A DNA stretch of 64,000 bases from SAR324 cluster bacterium (GTDB taxonomy: Bacteria; SAR324; XYD2-FULL-50-16; HCM1). Under the pieces are notes generated by a model. The model was not told the DNA's origin, made no database searches, and saw only the letters and a program-made list of their open reading frames with translations. Below are positions 8,921-16,496 of the stretch, piece after piece (position 1 is the stretch's first letter; each line of letters opens with the position of its first letter). Position numbers and translations under genes: made by a program. The stretch spans positions 17,695 to 81,694 of the forward strand of contig PUHO01000018.1 in assembly GCA_002995645.1 (NCBI GenBank), written 5' to 3'.

Positions 8921-9880
8921 ATGTTAGTAAAAGCAAACTACCAAGGAGTACAAGCACAATTACAAGCCGAATTATGGGATCAGTTAAAAGAATATACTGT
9001 TGAAATGGTGCTATATGCATGGTTAGGGACTTTAGGAACGCATACAAAACGAAGTTATAGAATAGCATTTGAACAGTTTGAGAAGCTAGGTTTATTACAT
9101 TTTAATTGGACTTTACAAGAATTCAGCTTATCCAATCATGAAGCGGTAATAGATAAAATTAAACTTGTAGCCCATTGGAGCGAAGCAACAAGGCAAGCAA
9201 GGGCAGCGGCGTACATATCCTTTACAGGCTACTTACAACGCCGTTCACGTGGATTAATTCATAAAGCAGTACCAAATAAAGAAGGGGTACACAAAACGTT
9301 TTATAAGATTCGCGATAAGGTCAAGACAAGATCGTTAACATTACAAGAAACAACCGACTTCTTGCAGGCGTTGGAAAAGTTGAATAAACGAGATGCGTTA
9401 ATAGCTAAGTTAATGTTACAAGGCGGGAAGCGTAAGAACGAAGTATTGACTTTGCAAATAGGGCAAGTTAATTTTCGTAAACAAGAAATACAATACCGCC
9501 AATCTAAGACCAAAGGAGTAGAGCGCTACACGATTATACACTATCCGGCAAACGTGATAAAAGAGTTAAAGAAGTATATAGCAAAAAGGAAAAACAAGCC
9601 CGACGATTTAGTATTTATTACAGGCAAAGGGAAGAAGGTATATCCTTATCAAATTGATCGCAATTTTCTTAGAGCCGGCAAACGCGCGCATATTGCCTTT
9701 CCCGTGTCGCCGCACGTTTTGCGCGTAACGTTAGTAACAAGGTTAAAAGAGCAACAAGTTCAAGATACGGATATTATGAAAGTAACCGGTCATGCAACGG
9801 TTTCGCAAGTAGCTAGCTATGATCGCGGTGATCTAGCTGATAACATTACAAAAACGTTTAATATATTAAATCCTAGTTAG
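8921..9880 (+). CDS. Tyrosine recombinase resembling chlamydial plasmid integrase pGP8-D
   Basis: A 319-residue site-specific recombinase. The complete catalytic set is visible: R171 (QGGKRKNEVL), a beta-hairpin lysine (K196 or K198), H265 and R268 (SPHVLR), H291 (VTGHAT) and the nucleophile Y300. The N-terminal SAM-like DNA-binding domain covers about residues 20-115. From memory, several blocks closely match the integrases of Chlamydia plasmids: LQEFSLSNH, RQARAAAYIS, MLQGGKR, DIMKVTGHAT. It lies between a HAD gene and a TPR-FRG gene with no other plasmid or phage genes. Whether it is a remnant of an integrated element or a domesticated resolvase cannot be told from the sequence. Confidence 0.85.
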   Translation: MLVKANYQGVQAQLQAELWDQLKEYTVEMVLYAWLGTLGTHTKRSYRIAFEQFEKLGLLHFNWTLQEFSLSNHEAVIDKIKLVAHWSEATRQARAAAYISFTGYLQRRSRGLIHKAVPNKEGVHKTFYKIRDKVKTRSLTLQETTDFLQALEKLNKRDALIAKLMLQGGKRKNEVLTLQIGQVNFRKQEIQYRQSKTKGVERYTIIHYPANVIKELKKYIAKRKNKPDDLVFITGKGKKVYPYQIDRNFLRAGKRAHIAFPVSPHVLRVTLVTRLKEQQVQDTDIMKVTGHATVSQVASYDRGDLADNITKTFNILNPS

Positions 9881-9889
9881 GTAGTTTAC

Positions 9890-11764
9890 TCAAAATTTCT
9901 TGAAGTTTTTGCCTTTTATAATATCAAGTTGTTCTGTTTCTTGAGATGAAAGTGTAGCATAACTTAAATCTTGGTAACTCGGATCTTTTAATTGGTCGCT
10001 AAAATGATCTAAATCAGCATAGATAGTAGTAGGAGTCAAGCCGTTAACTTCTAGGTAACGGAGTAGCTCTTTTTTTAAGCTAGGGCTAATAATAAAATAA
10101 TGAAACTTATCGGACAAACGAATAGCATCTTTTTTAGAACGAATAGCATCTTTTTTAGTATGATAAGTAAATAAACTTCGTTGTAAACTAGCTCTTTTAT
10201 GGGATAGTTTCGGTGCAAATAAGTAATAATCTTTTTTGTCTTTTTCCAGCATTTCCTCTTTAATTTTATCATAAGAAAATATTTCATCATAATTAAACGC
10301 AACTAAACAAGGAATGCCGTCATTGTCTAGATTATATTTATTTGTGTTGTATATAGCAAAAAACAGAGCAATATTACAAGCTTGACTCCAGTCTAGGAAT
10401 GGAGAAAGGCAGCCGTGATGTTGCATTAAACTAAGCCAATCAATCTTTTCATAATGATCAAAGTTTAGATCAGACAGACTCATAGCCTCTCTTTGAAAAT
10501 GCGTTATGAGTCGTTTTAATTCATCTTCTTTAGCATAAGAACGATAATAGCTAGGATTGAGTTCCCATTGTGCCCGATTCATACCGCGAAAAACAACTTT
10601 CTTATTAGAGAATTTGTTTACTATATTAACAATATCCTTTAGTTTAGTAATATAGTGTAGGTTCTTTTTTGGTAATTTTGAAATTGCTTTAATATCATCA
10701 ATATAATTTTCTATTATCCTGCTAATTTTAAAAAGCTTTTCTTTTTCAAAGAGAAGAGCTTTTTTTTCTGTAATCTCTTCAATTGCTGTTATATTTTCGC
10801 TTAATTGTTTATTGATTTTATTGCTTATTATGTCTTTTAAGTTGTTTTCTAATGTTTTCCATTTTTGCTTATTTTTAAAACCTTCTGCAATGTAATTTTT
10901 AGCTAATATCTCCAAAGCAAATAAATAAACTTTTTCGACGTTTAAATATTCTTCTTTATTTAATCTAATATATTCATTAAAACACAGTTCAAAATTATCG
11001 TTAGCTGCTTCATAGTTACCTTGCTTATGGAAGTTACCCCCTTGAGCATATAGAGCAAATAAATAAACTCTTTTGATTTCTAAATCTTTTTCTTCTAACT
11101 GGCTATATTCATTAAAAAACTTTTCATAAGAATTCTGAGCTATTTTATATTTACCTTGCTTATAAAAGTTAAGTCCTTGACTATATAGAGAAAATAAATA
11201 CTTTCCTTTGATCTCTAAATCTTTTTCTTCTAACTGACTATATTCATTAAAAAACTTTTCATAAGAGTCATTAGTTGCTTCATATTTACCTTGCTGAGCA
11301 AAGTTAAGGTATTGATTATATAGAGCAAATAAATACTTTCTTTTGATTGCTAAATCTTTTTCTTCTAACTGGCTATATTCATTAACAAACTCTTTATAAG
11401 AGTTATTAGATTTTTCATATTCACCTTGCTGATAAAAGTTAACTCCTTGCCTATATAGAGTATATAAATAAAATATTTTGATTGCTAAATCTTTTTCTTC
11501 TAACTGGCTATATTCATTAACACACTCTTTATAAGAGTTATTAGATTTTTCATATTCACCTTGCTGATAAAAGTTAAGCCCTTGAGCATATAGAAAAGTT
11601 AAATAAACGCTTTTCCAGTTTAGTGCTTTTTGCGCTTCTGGTGATGTTTCATAAAGATCAATAAATTTTTGATAATAATCCTCAGCTTTTTGATGATCAC
11701 CCTTCTTTTGACAAGAAAATCCTTTATTGAAGATCTTTTCTAGTTGTAAAAATATATCACTCAT
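9890..11764 (-). CDS. TPR-like repeat protein with C-terminal FRG domain
   Basis: A 624-residue protein with two parts. Residues about 1-285 hold about six tetratricopeptide-like repeats; the central ones are nearly identical with a 45-residue period (core NEYSQLEEKDLAIK). A coiled linker (about 300-370) follows. The C-terminal part, from about residue 385, is a FRG domain: VVFRGMN with a downstream W and NPSYYR, then QHHGCLSPFLDWSQACNIAL at about 445-465. FRG domains have no firmly established biochemical role, but they recur in accessory genes, including defence-related ones. No signal peptide is present. A short tandem duplication (KKDAIRSKKDAIR) lies near residue 540. The gene converges on the recombinase gene with a 9-bp gap, suggesting an accessory locus. 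Confidence 0.8.
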   Translation of the reverse strand: MSDIFLQLEKIFNKGFSCQKKGDHQKAEDYYQKFIDLYETSPEAQKALNWKSVYLTFLYAQGLNFYQQGEYEKSNNSYKECVNEYSQLEEKDLAIKIFYLYTLYRQGVNFYQQGEYEKSNNSYKEFVNEYSQLEEKDLAIKRKYLFALYNQYLNFAQQGKYEATNDSYEKFFNEYSQLEEKDLEIKGKYLFSLYSQGLNFYKQGKYKIAQNSYEKFFNEYSQLEEKDLEIKRVYLFALYAQGGNFHKQGNYEAANDNFELCFNEYIRLNKEEYLNVEKVYLFALEILAKNYIAEGFKNKQKWKTLENNLKDIISNKINKQLSENITAIEEITEKKALLFEKEKLFKISRIIENYIDDIKAISKLPKKNLHYITKLKDIVNIVNKFSNKKVVFRGMNRAQWELNPSYYRSYAKEDELKRLITHFQREAMSLSDLNFDHYEKIDWLSLMQHHGCLSPFLDWSQACNIALFFAIYNTNKYNLDNDGIPCLVAFNYDEIFSYDKIKEEMLEKDKKDYYLFAPKLSHKRASLQRSLFTYHTKKDAIRSKKDAIRLSDKFHYFIISPSLKKELLRYLEVNGLTPTTIYADLDHFSDQLKDPSYQDLSYATLSSQETEQLDIIKGKNFKKF

Positions 11765-12021
11765 TATTTTATAAATTTCATGTTTATTATTTATCTTGCT
11801 ATAAGAGTAGCATCATTATGTTATACTTGTCAAACAAATGAATGTAATACTATGTATAGCCATAATTTATTTATTATTTCTTAAAATGTAACTCTATAGG
11901 TACAAAATAAGAGCTTATATTAGGCATATTTTTTCACATAAATAACTAAACTCATTACAATATATAATCTTGTTTACTATGTTGTTATTCTTGTTTTTTA
12001 TAGTTAATTTGCCTATATAAT

Positions 12022-12062
12022 AAAAAGTGGCGATAATATTAATTATCACCACTATACTTTTA
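12022..12062. terminator. Bidirectional terminator-like hairpin
   Basis: AAAAAGTGG-CGATAAT pairs with ATTATCA-CCAC followed by a T-rich stretch; A-run on one side and T-run on the other would allow function in both directions. It lies between divergent genes, so it has no obvious gene to terminate and could shield the lrgA promoter from upstream transcription. Confidence 0.45.
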
Positions 12063-12272
12063 TACCAATATGAGAGTATGTTTTTTATCCTGCTTTAGTC
12101 GCAAATTGGATTTTATAAGTTTTCTACCATTCAAAATATAGCTTGTTTTCGTCCATTTTAGCCAAATTCTATATTTAATCAATATAAGCCGTTATTTGCA
12201 AACAACAACCTTAACCTATATGTTAGTATTAGTCTGTATTAAAAAACAACGTCTGCTTTGTTTTAACTGTAT

Positions 12273-12312
12273 ATAACTATAGTTATCATTTAATACAAAT
12301 AACAACTATAGT
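12273..12312. promoter_or_regulatory. Pair of operator-like palindromes upstream of lrgA-like gene
   Basis: ATAACTATAGTTAT at 12273-12286 is a perfect 14-bp palindrome. A second site, centred on ACTATAGT at 12305-12312, shares the core AACTATAGT. Their centres are 29 bp apart, and both lie upstream of the -35 element at 12348, a layout that would suit an activator (inference). Confidence 0.4.
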
Positions 12313-12347
12313 AACCGCATGTTAATTATTGTCAACTACACGAAAAA

Positions 12348-12376
12348 TTGTAATATATACTATACAATCATATAAT
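12348..12376 (+). promoter_or_regulatory. Sigma-70-type promoter for lrgA/lrgB-like operon
   Basis: TTGTAA (12348-12353), a 17-bp spacer and TATAAT (12371-12376). The predicted start of transcription is about 20 bp before ATG 12404, leaving a very short leader with no recognisable ribosome site. Confidence 0.55.
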
Positions 12377-12403
12377 TTAGTGATATAGTACATAAAATAG
12401 GTT

Positions 12404-12796
12404 ATGTACAGTATTTATATTACTTTTTTATCTATCTCTTATATGAATGCTTTTTTATTACTCTGCACCCTCTCTTTTCTAGGCGAGCTTGTTATCTCAG
12501 CTTGTTCAATCCCCTTTTCTGCCCCCGTGTTTGGCGGCTTTTTGCTTTTTCTGTTTTTAGTCATATTTGAAAATCCTTTGTCTGAACACGCTATATTAGT
12601 TATGAAAGTCTTTCTTTCGTTTCTAGGGCTGTTATTTATTCCTTTAGTGTTAAAAATGACTTATTCTCTGGGAGCTTATAAAGCGGATTTAGTCTTGCTT
12701 TTGCTTATTCTTACTATTGCCACCTTAGCCGGTATTATTGCAACGGCGGGAATGTTTATTATTTTAACTAAACTTAAACATAAAAAAATACGCTAA
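12404..12796 (+). CDS. CidA/LrgA family holin-like membrane protein
   Basis: A 130-residue inner-membrane protein with four predicted helices. It carries the family pattern: a GE at the end of the first helix (LSFLGELV), then a Pro and FGGFLLFLFL. CidA/LrgA proteins work with CidB/LrgB proteins in murein hydrolase control or, in other bacteria, in export of small organic acids such as pyruvate. No ribosome site precedes ATG 12404; ATG 12443 (MNAFLLLC) would give a start more like the family's. The stop overlaps the start of the lrgB-like gene by one base, showing translational coupling. Confidence 0.8.
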   Translation: MYSIYITFLSISYMNAFLLLCTLSFLGELVISACSIPFSAPVFGGFLLFLFLVIFENPLSEHAILVMKVFLSFLGLLFIPLVLKMTYSLGAYKADLVLLLLILTIATLAGIIATAGMFIILTKLKHKKIR

Positions 12797-13500
12797 TGCT
12801 ACATTTTCTTGTTCATCTTGTCAATGAATCGCTGTTCTTACTTTTTATTACGTTTGCTACCTATTCTTTTGGTTTGTTTCTATATCGTAAGTTCAACTTT
12901 ACCCCTATATTTCATCCCGTTCTTGTTTCTAGTGTTCTTCTCTATGCTTTTTTGCAAGTCGCGCACGTTCCCATTGCAACGTACGTAAAAGCAACAAATA
13001 TACTTGTTCTTTTATTGCCGCCTGTCATTGTGGCTTTAGCTTTGCCTATATATGAAAACAGGTTGTTTTTAAAAAGAAATCTTTTCATTGTCATAACCTC
13101 TATTGTTGCAGGATCAGTTACAACAGCGGCAACCGGCATTGGTCTTTGCTATCTTTTTGGACTTAACGCATATATAAAAGCTATGTTCGTTAAAGCTGCC
13201 ACAACGCCAATCGCCCTTTCCATAGGGGTACAACTTGGAATTAGCATGGATTTAATCATTGTTTACACTGTTTTTTGCGGTTTTATAGGCGCTGTTTTGG
13301 GGCTGCCGATGTTAAGAATGCTAAGACTACATACAAAAGTAGGCAGCGGGCTTGCGCTGGGCACCTGTTCGCATGCTTTTGGAACAATGAGCGCCCTTGC
13401 TGAATCTAAAAAAATGGCAGGTTTTGCCGCAACTGCTTTCGCATTAAACGGTTTTTTTGTTGCCGTTGTTGTCCCTCTGCTTTTTATGGCTTTTTCATAA
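12796..13500 (+). CDS. LrgB family membrane protein
   Basis: A 234-residue polytopic membrane protein of the LrgB/CidB family. The typical signature is visible: KAATTPIALSIGVQLG at about 132-147, then the GSGLALGTCSHAFGTMSALAESK motif region near 183-205. The length is normal. Its start ATG 12796 overlaps the stop of the lrgA-like gene, so the two are made together, as in most members of this family. The pair is driven by the promoter at 12348. Its role in this organism (murein hydrolase control, or export of pyruvate or glycolate-like acids) is not decidable from sequence. Confidence 0.87.
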   Translation: MLHFLVHLVNESLFLLFITFATYSFGLFLYRKFNFTPIFHPVLVSSVLLYAFLQVAHVPIATYVKATNILVLLLPPVIVALALPIYENRLFLKRNLFIVITSIVAGSVTTAATGIGLCYLFGLNAYIKAMFVKAATTPIALSIGVQLGISMDLIIVYTVFCGFIGAVLGLPMLRMLRLHTKVGSGLALGTCSHAFGTMSALAESKKMAGFAATAFALNGFFVAVVVPLLFMAFS

Positions 13501-13551
13501 AAATGCCCTTTGCGAATACATAGTTTCTAAACCTTTCTTTAATAAAAGCAT

Positions 13552-15027
13552 ATGGCAGAAAATAAAATACCTTCAACGCAAAGTGATAGTTTGCCTAATT
13601 TTATTGCTAATGTTGCCGATAATCCCTATATATCGGATCTGGAACAAGAAGAACTCTTAAAGGAGCAAGAACGAGAAAAACTCTTAAGCTCACAGGAAAT
13701 CCCCAGTGATTTTGCGTATCGTTGCGCTATTCGCATACATACAATATATGAAAGAGAAGCAGACGAAGACGAGGCTAATGTAAAAGTATTACAAATGATA
13801 GATAATCATTTGAATCACCCTTCAAGGTATCATTATTTTGCTGACATGACAATTATTATGTTGCAAAAAGACCTAGATGTTATAACTAATATTACGACTG
13901 CTTGGATTAGTTGTTTATGGTATGGAGAAACAAAGCAAAAATATAAAGAATTTTTGTTTAAATTTATTTCCTATTGTATAAAGGGGCATCGTGTTGGTGA
14001 TAGAGATAGATACGTCTTGCCACATACGCAATTTTCCTGTTCTATATATGCTTATTTAATAGGTGAAATCATGATTAATATGGTTCGCTTAAGCTTTGAT
14101 TTTTATGATATTTTAGTAGAAGTTTACAAGTATATCATCATCACTGAAATGAATGAAGATTTTAAAGCGTATGATAAGCAAAACTCGATGCAATCTAAGC
14201 TAAAAAAAAATAAAGAGAAGGAAAATAAAATCGTATCTACCTATAAAAAGTTATATGATGAAATTACCGATTATATTGGGCAACGTTCTATTTTTAGAAC
14301 AGAAACTTTAGATCAAAAAAACCCTAATGAATACATAGAAAACCTTATAGATCGAATGAGGACAACAAGGCGCTATGTTATACAAGATACCATTAATCAA
14401 CATTCATTAAAACAAAAAAGGGAATTTGCAAGAAATCTACAATCACAAGAGGCAACGGCAGAAGAAATTTTACAATCAGAAGAATCTTTTACAGAAGGTT
14501 TGTTTTTATTTTGGATGCAAAAAAAGTATAATTTCAAATATATTTCATTGGAAAAGCTAAGAGGAACAATGCATATTGCCGGTATATTGGCAAGTATCGC
14601 CTTTGTTTTAGTTAGTTTGAATCATTGGCTTCCTATTCCTTTAATACAATCTGTCGTTGCTTGTATTATATTAATTCCAAGTATTAAGTACGTCACCTCT
14701 TTGCGTTTTTTTTCCCGTTTCTATCCTATAGATAACACGGAAACACTAGAAGATACAGCAAGCGAGTTTTTGCATTTTTTAATGAAGTTTTCCTATTCCC
14801 AAGCAGCTTCATTTATGCAAAAGCAAATACAAAAATATGCATTAGAAGACGAGATAATGCTAGAATTGCTGCCTGATTACGTTAACTTTATTATTTTTTT
14901 ATTACCAAGTAAAAGCAAGATATTAATGAGTAAAATTGAGCTCTCTCAGTTATTAGAGTTGGTCAGAGGGAAAGTCCATCAAATATTAAAAGAAAGTAAA
15001 AAACAGAAAAAAAAGAAAAAACGCTAA
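13552..15027 (+). CDS. Membrane-anchored protein of unknown function
   Basis: A 491-residue protein I do not recognise. The N-terminus (residues about 1-50) is acidic and Glu-rich; a long helical cytoplasmic-type region spans about 50-330, with a Lys-rich coiled stretch near 220-240. Two adjacent membrane helices lie at about 346-395 (start GTMHIAGILASIAFVLVSL). A helical tail ends in a run of lysines. The two-helix hairpin inserted late in a helical protein implies both ends face the cytoplasm. It starts 51 bp after lrgB and converges on the DnaC-like gene, overlapping it by 4 bp. No enzyme motif was seen. Confidence 0.75.
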   Translation: MAENKIPSTQSDSLPNFIANVADNPYISDLEQEELLKEQEREKLLSSQEIPSDFAYRCAIRIHTIYEREADEDEANVKVLQMIDNHLNHPSRYHYFADMTIIMLQKDLDVITNITTAWISCLWYGETKQKYKEFLFKFISYCIKGHRVGDRDRYVLPHTQFSCSIYAYLIGEIMINMVRLSFDFYDILVEVYKYIIITEMNEDFKAYDKQNSMQSKLKKNKEKENKIVSTYKKLYDEITDYIGQRSIFRTETLDQKNPNEYIENLIDRMRTTRRYVIQDTINQHSLKQKREFARNLQSQEATAEEILQSEESFTEGLFLFWMQKKYNFKYISLEKLRGTMHIAGILASIAFVLVSLNHWLPIPLIQSVVACIILIPSIKYVTSLRFFSRFYPIDNTETLEDTASEFLHFLMKFSYSQAASFMQKQIQKYALEDEIMLELLPDYVNFIIFLLPSKSKILMSKIELSQLLELVRGKVHQILKESKKQKKKKKR

Positions 15028-15905
15028 CCTTCTCTTTTTCTAAAATCTTCACCTTGCATATAAACAAAGTCGCACATTTCCTTAAGACGTGAATAAACGC
15101 GGCTAGTAATGCGATCTCCTAAAGAACGAAAATAATAATCGTTACTATTTTCCGTATTCATTTCAAGATTAGTCGTTGCTTTTTGTACCTGTTCTAGTTC
15201 TTGGTAATTCGTTGTTGCAATAGTAAGTTTATTCGCATTATACCTTTCAGAAATAAGCGTATCCAGTATTTGCAATTCCCATTCGTTAAGTCTGCCTTTT
15301 CCTAATTCATCTATAACTAATACGGGAACAGACGTTAATTGATTAATTATATCCGTTTCATATAAACCTTTATCATATTCCGCTTTAATTCTTCGTATTA
15401 AAGAGCTAAATTCTTGAAATAAAGAAGGGATATGATATTTTGATATTAATTCTTTAAGAATACAACAAGCAAGGAAGGTTTTCCCTGTTCCTACGTCGCC
15501 AAGAAAAAGCAATCCTTTTTGCATAGGTGAATCAATATCAAAATGATTATCGCTAACAAAAGTCATCGCCGTAGTAAAAGCGTGTTTAATAGACTTACTA
15601 ACTTGTTGATTAAAAGTAGTAAACGAAGCGTTAAAGAAACGGCTAGGAATGCGCGCTTGTTCCCATAACTGCACAAGGTGGGTTGCCTGTTTACATTCGC
15701 AAGGAGTTTGGTATAAGTAAAAATTTTCATCTTCTTCACGAACGTAGCCGTCACCGTTGCAAAGAGGGCAAGGCGTTAAGCAATGAGAACAAAGCTTTGC
15801 ACGAATAAAAAAAGTATCCGGATAAACTTCAATACGTTGATTATTGCAGAAACGGCAAGACTTTAACTTAGAGTCCGGATTATTAGTAGCGTCAATTTGA
15901 ATCAT
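15024..15905 (-). CDS. DnaC/DnaI-like ATPase with N-terminal zinc-finger cluster
   Basis: A 293-residue AAA+ ATPase of the DnaC/DnaI/IstB class; such proteins load the replicative helicase or assist transposases. Walker A is GDVGTGKT (136-143) and Walker B is VLVIDELGKG (195-204), followed by a sensor-like TIATTN. The first 75 residues carry eight cysteines in CxxC-like pairs: C17/C20, C39/C42, C46/C49 and C69/C71, so two zinc sites are likely. No transposase gene is adjacent, which favours a helicase-loader role over IstB. Most Alphaproteobacteria use DciA instead, so a loader of this type would be unusual and perhaps phage derived (inference). Confidence 0.82.
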   Translation of the reverse strand: MIQIDATNNPDSKLKSCRFCNNQRIEVYPDTFFIRAKLCSHCLTPCPLCNGDGYVREEDENFYLYQTPCECKQATHLVQLWEQARIPSRFFNASFTTFNQQVSKSIKHAFTTAMTFVSDNHFDIDSPMQKGLLFLGDVGTGKTFLACCILKELISKYHIPSLFQEFSSLIRRIKAEYDKGLYETDIINQLTSVPVLVIDELGKGRLNEWELQILDTLISERYNANKLTIATTNYQELEQVQKATTNLEMNTENSNDYYFRSLGDRITSRVYSRLKEMCDFVYMQGEDFRKREG

Positions 15906-15922
15906 ATAAGTAAAAAAAATTA

Positions 15923-15956
15923 TGAATTTACATTTAATATGAATTTACATTTAACA
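15923..15956. repeat. 17-bp tandem direct repeat
   Basis: Two adjoining copies of TGAATTTACATTTAAYA (15923-15939 and 15940-15956) lie between the divergent DnaC-like and rpiB genes. They could be a protein-binding site for either promoter or only a replication-slippage product. Confidence 0.5.
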
Positions 15957-16013
15957 TAAACAAGAGTATAGTATAAACAAAACTCTTTATAATATATCAA
16001 TTACAGGATTAAA

Positions 16014-16460
16014 ATGCAAAGCATATTTTCAAAATTATTTATTGCATCTGATCATGCGGGTTATCCGTTAAAAACAGAACTATTTACCGCCTTAAAAGAG
16101 CAAAATCTTATTATAGAAGATCTAGGCTGTTTTAGTGAAGAAAGCACAGACTACCCAACATATGCAAAAAAGGTAGCTAAAATGATAGCTACAGAAGAAA
16201 ATAGCGGCGGTATTTTAATTTGTTCTACTGGTATTGGTATGTCTATAATGGCAAATCGATTTTCTTATATCAGAGCGGCATTGTGCGGCGATCGTGATAC
16301 GGCTATTTTATCAAGACAACATAACAATGCTAACGTCTTAGTTCTTGCAAGAAAGCAACTTGACGTTACACAAGCAAGCGATATAACCAAATTATGGCTT
16401 ACAACTCCTTTTGAAGGGGGCAGACACGCGCGCCGTGTTCATATGTTACAAGAAGTTTAA
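16014..16460 (+). CDS. rpiB: Ribose-5-phosphate isomerase B
   Basis: RpiB/LacAB family isomerase, 148 residues, interconverting ribose 5-phosphate and ribulose 5-phosphate in the pentose phosphate pathway. The substrate loop SDHAG is at residues 12-16 (D13, H14). The catalytic-base Cys is C70 in CSTGIGMSIMANR. The usual CGTG is CSTG here, a mild change next to the active Cys. The C-terminal FEGGRHARRV block binds phosphate. It starts at ATG 16014 behind a GGAT element and lies 36 bp upstream of glyA, an arrangement frequent in Alphaproteobacteria. Confidence 0.93.
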   Translation: MQSIFSKLFIASDHAGYPLKTELFTALKEQNLIIEDLGCFSEESTDYPTYAKKVAKMIATEENSGGILICSTGIGMSIMANRFSYIRAALCGDRDTAILSRQHNNANVLVLARKQLDVTQASDITKLWLTTPFEGGRHARRVHMLQEV

Positions 16461-16496
16461 TCTTCTATCTTAACTAACCTATTTCTTTATTTTATT

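Larger units (their letters stand above)
11765..12403. other. Long intergenic region upstream of the FRG gene and lrgA-like gene
   Basis: A 639-bp, very AT-rich region between divergent genes. It holds a bidirectional terminator-like hairpin (12022-12062), two related palindromes (12273 and 12305) and a strong promoter match (12348-12376). I see no open reading frame, tRNA or other RNA gene in 11765-12020 or 12063-12270. Confidence 0.6.

Noticed and set aside
8821..11820. Prophage or integrative element around the recombinase
   Set aside because: Only the recombinase is element-like; no other phage, plasmid or conjugation genes and no flanking tRNA or clear direct repeats could be found.
15024..15905. 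IstB transposition helper of an IS21-type element
   Set aside because: No transposase gene or terminal repeats lie next to it, and the zinc-rich N-terminus fits helicase loaders better.
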